The notes under the pieces are model-generated. The model searched no databases. It was given only the letters and a program-made list of their open reading frames with translations, and was not told the DNA's origin. A DNA stretch of 64,000 nt from Filobasidium wieringae (taxonomy: Eukaryota > Basidiomycota > Tremellomycetes > Filobasidiales > Filobasidiaceae): contig BCIV01000011.1 in the NCBI GenBank assembly GCA_001600055.1, positions 310,001 to 374,000 of the forward strand, written 5' to 3'. Of the stretch, positions 20,498 to 32,736 are shown in pieces. Position numbers and translations under genes: made by a program. How positions within the stretch are numbered: the stretch's first letter is position 1; each line of letters begins with the position of its first letter.

Positions 20498-23400
20498 CTA
20501 GGCATAGAACTCTGCAAATGAACAGGTATAAGGATCCGGACATATCCAGGCAGTTATCCGGGAAGACTCACTCTTATTGATCAAGAAAATCAGAGTGTTC
20601 ACTCGAACCCGAGCCACCTGGTCAAACATATCGAGCGTCACCTTGTTCTCGAACTTGGCCTGCAAGAGGTCCTCCATCTTGACCTCGCAACTTCCTACAA
20701 CCTGGTTCGTTGGGGTGACGATGTCGAGCATGAAGACACCGATCTCATTTGATGACAAGATCACCGAAAGCTTTTCAAATTGTCTAGGCGAAGTCTGTTC
20801 GCTTGGTAACAGGACGTCTGCAAATGTTTGGGCTGGGTGGATCAGTATCGAGCTTCTTCGGCCGGCGTGTTTGTACTCACGCTTCTCGTATAGCTCGACC
20901 GCAGAGTATCGGTAAGAACCGAACTTGGCGGCTTTTCCGGCTTTCTGCATCGACCTCAAGTGTCGAGCTTGTTTGGATAGTGGCCATACGAAGCGCTTCT
21001 TCCTGTATCGGCCAGTACCGCATCCGTCAGTTCCGATGCAGGTGAAATATAGTCAGGTCTTCGCTCACCCTTGTTTCTGCATTGTGTCCATGGCCGAGGT
21101 GATGTATTTATTATAGGACAGGATCTGATCTTCCAAAGTTCTCTTCTTATCTGAAGTGTATACCATGGCTTCGTCCATAGCAGCGTGATCTTTCTTGCGA
21201 CGTTGACGATTTTTGTTCTGCGTACGGATGTCGCCAGCGATATCGTCTAGAAGATCTTGCCATGAGGTTGCTCGGGAGAGTATTCCTTCTTTTTCTAACT
21301 TCATACAGTATTGGATTGCGCGAGCTTTGACTTCGCGAAATGGCAAACTGAACAAGCATCATTAAAAGAAGATCTCAACGCAAGGGTGATAGACCTACCT
21401 TCTAATGTCCTCCAATGTATAGTCAGAGCCATTAGGCACAGGAGGAAGCGAACTTTTGTGCTTCCTGATCCTCTCCCTCGCTACGTCTCGCTCGACAACG
21501 TCTTCCCAAATAAACTCCTCTTGATCAGTCACTGGGGCCGTCAGAATGTCGATCAGAGTTTTCCCGGTTTGTACGCGAAGGGTTGCCAAGATATGTCTTT
21601 TAGCCTGGACCCAATCAGCCTTTGTAACAGCCATAGGATCGTCTAGACAGCGGTTTTATGTTAGTCACTTTCAGCTTTATGATCTATAGTCCAGACTCAC
21701 TTGTAACTTTTGCGAATCGGTTCGTGAGGCTGAAGGTCACCGGTGCAGTCTGGCCTTCCTGATAGAGAACGTTAGGGACGCCTCCTAATTCTCCAAGAAT
21801 TGGGCGTAAAGGATCAGCTTGTGACTTGGCCTGTAAAATAATCAAATCAGCTGGACAATCCGATAAAGTGTCAAATTTGCCTTACGATCACGTCAACTTC
21901 CCTCTGCAATGTAGCGTGAATGGCGTAGATCTCTGCTCTAGTCATGGTGATGGGCTTAGGTGCTACCGACACCTCGACCAATTCTTGCGTCTGCAATTGA
22001 GTCTCGACATCGTCAACAGAAGCAACTAGGTAGGCAAATCATCTCAGTCAGTCGTATTCCTCTCGTGCTATGTCGCAGAGTACAAACCTTCTAGCACCCA
22101 ATCGCAGAAAGCCGGCACGGCAATGTCAATATAGTTCTCCAAAGTACCAAACAATTGAGCGTCGTGCGTAACAACCCTATATCTACCAGTTGCTATCGCT
22201 GTGATCAAATTGGCGATTTCCGTAATGTTCTGTCGAGGCAATGCGCCTACAAGGGAAGAAACCACTCCTTGTGACTCCGGCGCACTGTAGCAGGAAATCA
22301 GTCGCGATTCAAGCTCGATTTCGGTTAAGGAAGCTCACGTTATGCCAGGCAGAATATAGGGCAGAATCAGACCTCTGGCGATGACGGGGATAAGATCTGC
22401 ATCTTCCACTTGATACTGCGTTTTGACCTGAAGAGCGAGAAGCATCTCCCGTGCCATACATCTGATCGTATAAGGAATATGCTTAGTTCCCGCATATAAC
22501 GCGGCCAAAACTGCATCAGTCTGCAATTGTAACTGGGCCAGCTCTGTGCACTTGATCATTCAGCCGGAATTTTCGCCATAACGTGTCCGTTTTGTAACTC
22601 ACGCTGGAAGAACGCTTGACCAGAAACAGGATCTTGCGTAACAGCAAAATGCGCATCGACATCACGCGGTTTAGTGCTGATGACCCCAGACTCGCTCTCT
22701 TCATCGTTAAGGATTCGGTGATATATCTGAGGGGTCACAAACGATTAGGACAACATCGATGTTAACGGATGGGTCAAACACTTGCTTCGACGGGATCGAT
22801 ACACAGATCGAGGTCTTGCTGTTTCAATACTTCTCCAATCGTTTTGCCTAAGATAGTCTTCAATTCACCTCCATGTTTGGGCCGGATGAATGCAAGCGCG
22901 ATATCTGTAACCACCAGACGAGAATCTATCAGAGACTGAGCAGATTCCATAGTCAACACGTGTTCGTGTATTGCCAGCTGTCCGAACCAATATTCGCCCC
23001 GATAAGCAGGGTGACAAAGAATGCTCAATTCTATTACTTACCTGTAGTAGCTTGAGCAGGAGGTATTCTTCTCTTCGGCTCTGTCCATAGCTGTAAAGAG
23101 CCAGAACTACACCTTGCAACAGACGGCGGCCTTGCTCATCTGCATCATGCGCAGTTTGAATCCGCATCAGTCGAGCCAGATACTTAGGTTGTGTTTGTAT
23201 CAGGAAGAACAAATGCTGATATAGCTCCAGCTTTCTACGACTTGCCCTTTCCAGAGTCGCACTGTGCGAGAATGGATCAGAGTTAGCAAGAGAGAATGAT
23301 TGCTCCTCTTGCTGAGCGGGTAGATTGCCGACGAGACCCTTTACTTTGACCAGGTCTTCGAAGGACAGCCGGTTCTGCAGAATCAGGGCAATCTTGGTGT

Positions 23401-26400
23401 CCAATTCAGTGACTTGCGACTCAAGACTTTGATTTGTGTGGATGTTCTCTATGACCTTCTTACGCAACCGTTCGACCTGTATCTCCTCAGCAAAATCGGT
23501 CTCGCTGTCGTCCAATAAGTGCATGAAGCTCTGAATAGCAGGGACATCGACGTCTTGACCGGAAACAATCTTCCTATATTGGCTTCGTTGTTTCCTGCCC
23601 CGCCAGATAGCCTGGACTTTGACAACTTGGTGAACATTATAATGATACCAGTTAAGTCGACTCCAGTACCGCTGTCTCACAAGGTGTCCTCGGAGAAGCT
23701 GTTGGCAAAACGTAATTCCGGCCTGAGTCTCCTCATCTTGCAGGTACTCTAGCCATTCATTGTAGTCCCGACGAGCTAAAACACCTCGGGCCAATGCTTG
23801 GAACCCAATCACATCTGGTTGAACGAATTCTAGCTGCTTCTTCTGCTCCAATGTCTTCTTGCTAGCCAACCTTGAGCGTAGCAGCGATTGGAGTCCGCCA
23901 ATAGAGCTAGTCATCTCAACCTTACTCAAAGCCTTCTGCATATCCTGATGGGCACGTCTCGCCAATTTTGCTCTTGCGAGACTTTGCAGTGAAACGACCG
24001 TCGGCTGCACACGTTCGAAAGACCGTTCAAACCGGAGCCGCCTCCTTCTCGCTAGAACCCCTCTTGCGACAGCTTGGAGCGCAATGACATGAGCTTCGCT
24101 GTCATCAAGCGTCTGAACCTGTACGCGCAACTTTTTTCGAAGCAGGACACCCCGAATCTGGGCTTGAAGACTGATAGAACAAAGATCAAAGTGGGAAGAA
24201 ATGAGATCTTCTTCTTCTTGCCGCTTCCGCTGAGCTAAGGTTGAGCGAAGCACTGCTTGCAAACCAATTATACCGGACACAGTACCAGACTGAGCAGTAG
24301 ACTGCTGCAATTGAACCTTTCGCAAGCGGCTAGAGTGTCCTCGCAGCGCAGCTTGGAACGCCACATAAATAGGAGTCATGTGACGGAGCGCTTCAGCAGC
24401 TTGTTTTTGACGCTTTCTTACGAGCCAACCCCGTAACGTGGCCTGAGTCAACACGATGCTCGGAATCTGAGCCTCAATTGTGCTGTGTTGCTTGCGCCAT
24501 TGTTGTCGACAAGTCGTGCCTCTCACTTGCGCCTGTAGATTTATGGCCCAATCGTCGAGATCATGCCTTGACTCGAGCTCTGCTGCGATTGCTCTTCGGC
24601 TGAGAACTCCTCTTGCTCGTGATTGGAACCGTAAGACGGACTGCTCCGCCAATTGAAGATGATTGGTAATCCTGGAAGTTTCCTGTCTTTGGCGGAATCC
24701 TCGTAGCAAAGCTTGCAATTGGATGATCTCGGTTTCACATTCTAGCAACAACCGATCCCGAACTGTATGACAGAATCAGTATGAGCGAACAAGACAGCCT
24801 GGCAGACAATATGATTGTACCTTCTTCCTCAGTCTCGGCGTCTTCTTCTGGCTCAATATTACATTCTTTGGCTAAAGCATTCCCTACCGAGTTGAAGTTC
24901 GGCATCGCTAATCCTTGCAACCCTTGCTGCGCAACAGCGAGTTGTTCATCTGGAGCAGAAGAGACGACTGTCAATTCGAACATCGTGGCCATTTGACTAG
25001 GAAACGACGGACCAGAAAAGTCAAATTGCCCAACTAGGTTGCCTATTTTATCTGCCATACCAAGCCTTGCGAGTAGATGACTATAACGGTACTTGATGAG
25101 CCTGTAGTAGGTCTGACATGATGCAAGGAAGTCTCACCTCAAAACATGAATACAGTAAATGACCTTGGGTATGTTCTTTTTGTTGTATAGGTCAGTCGTT
25201 TCGAAGATGAAGGTCTATGAAAACGACATTGATTAGTAAGGATCTTTACACCGTTAGCTGATACTTGCTCACCTCTGGCAGACCAATGCTCCTAGCAAAG
25301 TTCAAGAAATGCACGATGTTGTCAGATTGGCGGAACCGGTGTTTCTTGTCCTGAACTGTATGGATGAGTGAAACTTCGAATCGATACAGATGAGAACTTG
25401 CATACCTCCCAGATTTGTCTTACCACGTCTTCTCCTTGGTATTTGCGAGCTAGTTTCGCCAAAGCGACTCCATCTGTCATGCACTCCTCCATCTCTACCA
25501 CTCCATATCCCAACTCCTCTTCTAAGCACCCCTCAATCCATTGTTGGGCTTCACCCACGTGGCAGAGGTATTCATAAGCGATGAGCTCTTTGCGTTGCCG
25601 ATCCATCCAGTTGGTGTTCAGCCTTTTTGACGGTAATGGTGCGGGGGCCAGACTAGCTGAAGTGGAGGACACAGGTAACTTCGACAGTCGGATCCTTCCT
25701 TTTACACCCGCTACACTTCCACTCCTCTGTAGGCTCGATCCAGCACTAACCAGCCCCGGGCTTGCCTTGGGTGTGGCGAAGCTTTTACCTACGAGCCCTT
25801 GCATACCGAGTCCATCCGGCGCTAACTTTTGTGGGGTAACCGGCATACTGAATCGCTTGCTGCCGAGTTCGGGACGTCGAGGACTGACAGGTACTTCTGA
25901 GGCCGGCGATCGGTCCTCCCGAGGGCTTTTTCTATCGATGTTTAGGCCCTTGGCGGCTTCTTGAACCTTACTCGAGATGTTTGTCTTAACTAGTGTCGAT
26001 TCCCTAGTCGTTTTAGCTATCCTTGACTCTGATTGTGCCGGTCGAAGCGGACTGGACGTGGTCAACAACCCATCCTTTGTCTCAGCCGCCTTGTCATACT
26101 TAGCTTGAGTAGCTTGCCAATCTTCCTCAAATTGATCACCAGAAGCGATTCGTGGCAGATGTTTCCCTAGTTTTCTGCCATCCGTCTTGCCTATCGAGCC
26201 ATATCGCTTTCCTGGCGTATCATTTTGACTTGAGGGTCTCCTTGTCTCGCCATATATACCTGAAGAGCCTACTGGAGGCACCACCACACTCTTAAAAGCC
26301 GATTTGCTCTTGACAGGCGTGATGTTACGTCTCGACTGTCTCGATGAAACGCGCTCCGGATTCGCAGGTTCCAGGTCAAAGCTAGATGCCAAGGGGCTTT

Positions 26401-27631
26401 GCCGCTTGCTAGGTGATTCAGATGATACGCTCTGATCCGAGGGTTTCCAAGCAGGAGTCCGATTTGAGCCGCCAACGGGGTTCGGATTGGGCCAGTATGG
26501 CTCTCCAAGTAAGGAGGTCGACATCTTCTTCCTAAGCGAAGTGGATGGGGACATATCTGGCCGATATAAGGGTCCTTCGTTCTTCAATCGATCACGGAAA
26601 GCCTTGACTGTAGGAGAAAGGTCTTCATCCGGCGATAACGGTTTCGTTTCTTTTCTGATTTGCTTCGTTGGCGTGGAGCCGAGTAGTTTCGCCATCGTCT
26701 CATCGATGCTTTCTTGTTTGCGTGATTCCGCATTGCTTTCCAATTGTTCCTGAATGGACTCTGATTCCAGTTTTTTCTTGATCTGCGCTGCTAGATCATT
26801 GCCATCTTCAGGCCGAATGGTAGTAGCTTGCGGTAGGCCATCGTATTCCCCTCCTGATGCGGATATCATCGAGGTCAGAGTGGAGTCTTCGTTCACCATA
26901 GACATTGCGGATCCCCGTTTCTTCGCATCCTTCCGAGCCATGTACGAGCTCTTAAATCTTCTCTCTCCGTTGGGTCCTACAACCGAACTAGCATTGCTCG
27001 AACCAGTGAAATCCGGTACCAGGGGATTCGTCGATGCACTTGTAGAGGAAGAAAAAGTTCGTTCTGACCCGTAAGTCGCCGTTGAAGCTGTCCTTCCTAC
27101 ATCCGACGCATCTGACGGTTCCGCAGCGATACGCTTCTCCACGTCTGAGCCAGCGGGCGCTTTGCTGGGTGGGACATATGATTTGGCCCTCCTATGTAGA
27201 AGTCTATGCAAACTGTCGTTTCCTGTTGTGGAGGTGTTTCGTGTAGACAAGACTTCAGGAGACATAGGCCGCGAAGTAGATGGAGATCCTGCACGGCTGC
27301 TAAAGGAATTGAAAGCTGGACTAGTGGAAGAATTGGGTGATAGAGGGCCTGTAGGACGAGGTATGGTATTCTTAGGTGTTCCACCTAATTCCACGAACAA
27401 CTTGCGTTCCTCAGCTTCCCTTTGAGCCCATTGACCCCTGATCGATCCTACGTCGATGCTGTTCCGCTTCGAAGCCATGGAGGTCGTAGAGCGACTGGCC
27501 GAAAGTCCTCCGAACTCCATGGACGGGCTCATCTTGCTCGAAGAACCACCATTCCGACTTAACAGTTTGGCCTGATAGCCAAACACAGCCGAGTCTGAGG
27601 TAGGAATTGAGGATTGTTGAGAGGAACCCAT
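20498..27631 (-). CDS. IQG1: IQGAP family scaffold protein
   Basis: IQGAPs scaffold the cytokinetic actin ring, binding actin, calmodulin or myosin light chain, and Rho-type GTPases. The protein is about 1900 residues with around 20 introns. From the ATG at 27631, a Ser/Pro/Arg-rich disordered region of about 650 residues precedes the calponin-homology domain (NWMDRQRKELIAYEYLCHVG, DGVALAKLARKY, then after an intron DKKHRFRQSDNIVHFLNFAR and SIGLPE). Thirteen IQ-like units follow between about 24750 and 23560 (for example IIQLQALLRGFRQRQ, VIALQAVARGVLARRRR, VVKVQAIWRGRKQRSQY). The RasGAP-related domain includes IPYTIRCMAREMLLALQ, and the RasGAP C-terminal domain ends VNTLIFLINK-KFYA after a last small exon. 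IQGAP GAP domains normally lack GTPase-activating function. The gene lies 331 bp from the ALY/REF stop on the same strand. Confidence 0.95.
23560..24750 (-). repeat. Array of 13 IQ-like motifs in IQGAP
   Basis: Thirteen units of the form (I/V)xxLQAxxRGxLxRR are spaced about 25-35 residues apart. Most lack the full IQxxxRGxxxR consensus; the leading I is often followed by xxLQ or xxFQ. Confidence 0.85.
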
Positions 27632-27962
27632 CCTTGCTCAGTCGTTCACCACACGGCTTGCTTGGCACGCCTGCCAGATATGTAAGAATTAGAGCTTGTG
27701 TACAGATTCTGATTCTATGTCTCTGTGTCGTGCCGATGTATCGGTCAGGCCAGGAGATGGAAAGCGAGAAACGATCAAATCCTAAACATGATCACAGAAT
27801 TGATCGCAGCTTCGCTAAGCTTCGAGTGACGTTTCGCGCCTTTTGTTTGTTTACAATCCCCCCATGTGGTTCGGATGCAAATTCGATACTCATAGCAAGG
27901 CAGTTTTCCAGTCGATATTTACAGCTTCATACACCAATTCAAGTCACCAGCAGTACTGCGTT
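27632..27962. promoter_or_regulatory. IQGAP promoter and ALY/REF 3' flank
   Basis: Same-strand spacer of 331 bp on the minus strand. No other feature seen. Confidence 0.35.
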
Positions 27963-29435
27963 TCAAGACATCTCAACATCTCCGTCTGTCACAACAGGCG
28001 CCAGCGATATGGGCGCAGCCGGCTGTTGGATCGAATGGAGACAGGTAAGCGAGAGTCCATATAGCGAAATCACTGACTTACAGCATGATAGGTTTCGAGC
28101 TCCTTGTCCAGATCTTCAGCAGTAGCAGGCTTTCGGTTCCTCGGGGCGGGTTTCTCACTACGAGCGGGTCGAGGCCCACGCTCTGGTCGTGAGTTGCGGC
28201 TGGTGGAAGCAGCAGGGCGCGCATCAGGTGCGCGAGTAGGACCTCTGCCCCATGCCTCGGATCTAAAAGGCAAGATTGATCAGTATTGCTCAGGCGAAAT
28301 TGTCATCTCGTGACTGACCCAGAGTTTCTGATTGGGCCACTGGAGCTCTTGCCAGTATCGGACCTCATCTTGCTACCGCCTTCGATCCTTCCAAGCAAAT
28401 CGCTAGCACCCTTACTCATCGACTCAACCGGCCGAGGCTGGTAATCATCAAACTTGATACTCAATGCTTGGCCTGTTTGATCCAAATGGGATCAGTTTCC
28501 GAAAGCCTCGGGTCAGGGTAACTTCAAGCAAAATTCACCCTTAGCAAGATTTCCATCGAACTTGTTGATGGCATCTTTGGCCTGTTTGTTGGTTTCGTAG
28601 GTAACTGTAGCAATTCCAGTAGATCGACCAGATCGATCGTACTTTATATATCGATGAAAGAATAAAACAAAGCAAGAAAGGCAAGCCGTCCAACGGGAAC
28701 ACGTGTGAGCATCGTGATCTCAACTATAAAATCCAAGTCATAGCTCGGTCAGTCAACTAAATTCTGGAGAACAATATGAACGTAAACACTTACCAAGGGT
28801 CCAACATACAACTAGTGGGTTATAAGCAGGGTACGCAAGCATTTCATCTTCTAGACTCATTTGCATCCGTCCTTCCCACTCGAATAGCTCATCAAGCTGT
28901 GTATTGATCACGTCGCCTGGACTTATATGATCTGAAGCAGAGGTTGTAGAAACTAGATTCTTACGCGGATAGTAGGTCCATCAGTGATAGTACCGGCTCT
29001 GGAGAAGATGCTCTATGACCCAGATATTCATTTCAGTAAATGGAACGCTCAGGAGCGTGCAAGTTGTGACTGACCTTCAAATCATCTTTTGATACCTCAT
29101 AGTGAATGTTGGATACCATGAGCCTAGTCTCTCGACCCTCAGCGGCCCTGGGCCTGAAGCCTCCTGGACCAGCGACACCAGCAAACTTGGGGACCCCTCT
29201 GTTAGAGTACATATCGTGAGTCCAAGCATCTTCAGTAGATTTAGGAGGCGGTCGCTGTGAAAGAGGAGAGTATCTCAGTGTGCATTGTATGAACTAGATG
29301 CAATGTCTCATGCCGTACGTTATAAGGGGTTGCAGCTGGAGCTCTGGCTGGTCGGGGTGCTCGATCCCGGTTGGCAGGACGAGAAGTCTGCTTGCGTTCC
29401 GAGATACGATCTTCGAGGCTTTGTTCAACGTCCAT
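27963..29435 (-). CDS. YRA1: ALY/REF-type mRNA export adaptor
   Basis: REF proteins bring mRNA from the TREX helicase Sub2/UAP56 to the export receptor. The start (29435) gives MDVEQSLEDRISERKQ, similar to the N-terminal UAP56-binding motif. An Arg/Pro-rich stretch follows (NRDRAPRPARAPAATPYN), then the single RRM: RLMVSNIHYEVSKDDLK (RNP2 side), SGRSTGIATVTYETNKQAKD (RNP1 side) and AINKFDGNLAKGQALSIKFD. The C-terminal arm is Arg/Pro-rich (RGPTRAPDARP, RPERGPRPARSEKPAPRNRK) and carries the second UAP56-binding-type motif TAEDLDKELETYH. The last exon is short (PAAPISLAPVVTDGDVEMS) and ends at 27963; without it the frame runs into TGA inside the intron. The domain order is exactly that of Yra1/Mlo3/ALYREF. 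Confidence 0.9.
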
Positions 29436-29737
29436 ACTTAAGGTCAGGTGCAAATATCAGAGAGCAGATGTATTGCTGTGCTTGATATAGGCATGTAAAG
29501 GCGATAGGTGATGCGCGCTGATGATGGAGTAGACAGATGCAATGGGAATGGGTGACGATGAGCGGACATGTGTTGATATTGCATCTCCGCTCATGACGTT
29601 TCAAGCAGTCGCGGTCGCGTCAATCCAAAACACAACAAGCGAAGGTATGTTGTTCAGGCCTTCAGGCTGATCACTACGCAAGTTAGAAGAACCCAGCAAT
29701 ATCGCAGGCTTTCTCCCGCTTCAAGAGAACGAACACG
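29436..29737. promoter_or_regulatory. Divergent promoter between ALY/REF and centrin
   Basis: Two essential genes start 302 bp apart and run outward. No other element recognised. Confidence 0.4.
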
Positions 29738-30509
29738 ATGTCTGGACTCTTCCCCGCTTCTAAAACTAAGACGCGTCGCCCAACGGCTAACACGTCGGTA
29801 TCAACCAATACTCCCATGAACAACAACTCTCGCCTGACAGGCAACGCTCATCCGGCAGGACAGCAAAACCGCCAACTGTCAGAGGAACAGAAGCAAGAAA
29901 TCAAGGAAGCCTTCGAACTGTTCGACCAGGACCACGATGGAGCTATAGATTACCACGAGCTCAAGGTTGCTATGCGAGCATTGGGCTTCGAGCTGAAGAA
30001 AGCTGAAGTTTTAAAATTGATCCGTGATCATGACCGACAAGGCGATGACCTGATGGAGTACGATGATTTTGTGAAGATCAGTAAGTTCTTGCTCCGTAAG
30101 CCTTGGTGCAATCGATTTCCGTCATTGACCTTACCGAAACCGTTAGTGACGGCTCATATCCTAGCCAGGGATCCTATGGAGGAGGTCAAGAGAGCTTTCC
30201 GGTTATTCGATGACGAAGGCCGAGGAAAGATCAGTATCAAAAATCTAAGAAGAGTAGCAAAAGAGCTGGGAGAATCCCTCGGTGAAGAGGAATTGTAAGT
30301 TTCTGATACCGAGAACAAGAAAACGATACAGGACTGAGCTTCCCGCTTGGACTGTTCAGACAAGCAATGATAGACGAATTCGATCTGGATCAGGATGGAG
30401 AGATTAATCTCGATGTAAGTTCAGAGAACAGATCATGTACCGGATAAACGCTGATTTCGACCTATTGATCCTGCAGGAGTTCATAGCGATTATGACGGAC
30501 GGCGAATAG
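29738..30509 (+). CDS. CDC31: Centrin (Cdc31-like EF-hand protein)
   Basis: Centrin is a calcium-binding component of the fungal spindle pole body, needed for its duplication; it also takes part in nuclear export and DNA repair complexes. Exons 29738-30080, 30147-30294, 30360-30414 and 30477-30509 give 192 aa. A basic N-terminal extension of about 45 residues leads into [20 protein letters not shown]. Four EF hands follow. EF1 ([12 protein letters not shown]) and EF4 ([12 protein letters not shown]) are canonical. EF2 ([15 protein letters not shown]) is expanded and degenerate, as in yeast Cdc31. EF3 ([13 protein letters not shown]) ends its loop in Asn rather than Glu and probably binds poorly. 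The protein ends [10 protein letters not shown], typical of centrins. Confidence 0.96.
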
Positions 30510-30649
30510 CTAGATCATACATCTCTCCTCCTGTTTCTCGGCATCTCACTTCGATTTACCTTCTTACACCTTGCTTGTAACTCATGACACCTAACGAACT
30601 TCTCGAACACTAATACATGGCGGAAATCCGGGATCGTCCCGTAGACCCT

Positions 30650-32019
30650 CTAATACCGCCTCAGCCCCGCATCACTTCCGCCTACCCAAATATTGCCTTC
30701 GCCATTTCCGACGGCTATACTATTGATAGCGACAGCTTCCCATCCTGCAAACTCTTCTACTATCCGCACGTCTCCATCACCATCCGACATGGGTAGCGAT
30801 GCTCGATATGGCATCCCGGAAGCAGGTGCGACAACCAGTTCCGGCCCTCTTTCGGTCTTTAGGAAGGTCAGATCATTGATACTCGCTTCGTTCCGGGAAA
30901 AGACGTGCAAAGCTTGATTCTTTTCACTTGAGATCATCCTTGTGTCCCTTACCACTACGATGCCCTTCGCGGATCCTGAAGCTAGTAAATGGTCATCAGG
31001 CTGGTATGCGAGTGCGTAGATCGCGCCTCCTTGTCGGTTGGTTGTCACTGAGGTCGAAGTAGGAATATGGGAAAGCGAAGAAAAGATGGGTTTCTTCGAA
31101 GCGAGATCGAATGCCGACAACAATCCTGAGCCGGATGAAAGTCCGGCGAATACGATATTGTCCGCGGTGTCAGTTGGGATCTCTCCTTCGAGTGTCCGAG
31201 GAGCATAATCTTCTCCATCGTTATCCCCCGTTCCAACTCTTTTCGCCAGCTCCCTAATCTTCTCGGCGCTCTTTCCATGACATATCTTTTCGACCCCAAC
31301 GAACCCCTTGTTGTACATGGTAGAGACGCACTTCCCGGCACTAACGTCCCACAGCTTGATGCTGCCGTCTTTGCTCCCAGAAAGGACATTCCTGCCCACC
31401 CCGAGTATGGCAGTAGACGTTACGGCTCGCTTGTGGCCTATTAGCGTACGGGGGTTGACACCAGTCGTGGACGAGAATATCCGTATAGTAGCATCCGATG
31501 AAGCAGTCAATACTACCTGTAGCAGTATCAGGGCATCAGGCACTGCTTTATATCAAGACAAGATCGCATACTTACTTCTCCACTTGGAAACCACTTAACA
31601 TCAAGCACGTCCCCGACATGACCCTTCAGCTTTGTGGGTTTCACAGTGGTAGATGTCAGGTTCGTTTCTTGCACATAACAGTAGCCGTCCGGACCACCAT
31701 ATACGACATGCGAACCTGATGGAGAAACGTCTAATGTGTTGATGCCAAGAGGCGCCTGTTCGAGTGATTCTCTTCAGCCTGGAGCTGAAAAAACTTGCGT
31801 CTTTGGGTCGACTCACCTTGGAATCTGTGTTCTCAGGAGTATCAAGACGTTGGCGTGGAAAGCGGACTAGCGTCGATTCGATTTTCAGATCGGGAGCAGA
31901 AATCGAAAAGGTTGTCTTCGCACAGGGAGTCTCTTTCTTTCAGCCAGCGTAGACAGAGAAGAGCAAGAGTTTCTCACATGTGTTTTTCGTTCTACCTGAA
32001 CGCCATCTATAGGCTTCAT
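30650..32019 (-). CDS. RPN14: WD40 proteasome-assembly chaperone, RPN14/PAAF1-like
   Basis: Rpn14/PAAF1 binds the Rpt ATPase ring and guides assembly of the 19S proteasome base. Exons 32019-31978, 31936-31817, 31755-31576 and 31516-30650 give 402 aa. The WD repeats are typical: LGINTLDVSPSGSHVVYGG, KLKGHVGDVLDVKWFPSGE, then VVLTASSDATIRIFSSTTG, IGHKRAVTSTAILGVGRNVL with SGSKDGSIKLWDVSAGKCVS, and weaker C-terminal blades. The combination GHKRAVTSTAI…GRNVLSGSKDG is particular to this family. The first small exon (MKPIDGVQVERKTH) is joined with an intron ending in AAG at 31937-31939. It starts 717 bp from ATG2, which points the other way. Confidence 0.88.
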
Positions 32020-32736
32020 GCCAACACCTTGGATCCCTTCATTTTTCCTAAGCCTGACTTTTCCATGGACTGAGTTCTGACCCTCTTTATACTGTATTCA
32101 CAACCGGTAAGCCTCGGAATATCCGATCAGATAGACATGTCTTCCATACGCATGACACCCAAATGCTCTCTTCCTCCACCAAACCCTGACTTATGTCATC
32201 GAATACTGCAAGGGAGTCATGCTGGGACAAAAGGGATAAGCTTTCAGACAACTTGCTTTCGCGAATTTGATGCTTGCGCACCTGGATGTCGATCGACGGT
32301 AGTAGCTGGATTTTGGACATCTAGGCGCTTGATTTGCTAAATTTGCTACAAATCCTTCGTCTCGACGGGTAGTATGGAAGCTAAACGGTGGCGTAACGTC
32401 AGGAAGTCTTCATTTGGGATATCGATAGCTAGAATATCGAAATTGGGTCTTCGTCATATTCCAGACGATCATCAAGCGCCTGAGTCGCAGATATGGGTCC
32501 CCGCAGGGTTCTGATGTTGTCTTGACTGATCCCAGCTTCCTGTACTGGCTATACAGTTCTTACGGAAGACGGTACAGGATCCGCATTCAACAAGATCTAG
32601 CAACTAGCAAACTATATATTTTGTACGATCGTCCATACGATTGTATCACAACGAAAGGCGACAAACGCATGGACTGGGTGGCGGAGACGTTATCTACCCA
32701 GCATCTGCATAGCGGGATGCCCATCTCCTGAATTCA
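32020..32736. promoter_or_regulatory. Divergent RPN14/ATG2 intergenic region
   Basis: This 717-bp region carries the promoters of the proteasome-assembly factor and the autophagy factor. An open frame at 32522-32731 (+) has no ATG and no family character. I did not identify a clear proteasome-associated control element. Confidence 0.4.

Noticed and set aside
26487..27425. Plus-strand ORFs of 87-106 codons opposite the IQGAP N-terminus
   Set aside because: Antisense to a Ser-rich disordered coding region; no supporting features.
32522..32731. 69-codon open frame in the RPN14/ATG2 spacer
   Set aside because: No ATG start, no family match, and it lies in a divergent promoter region.
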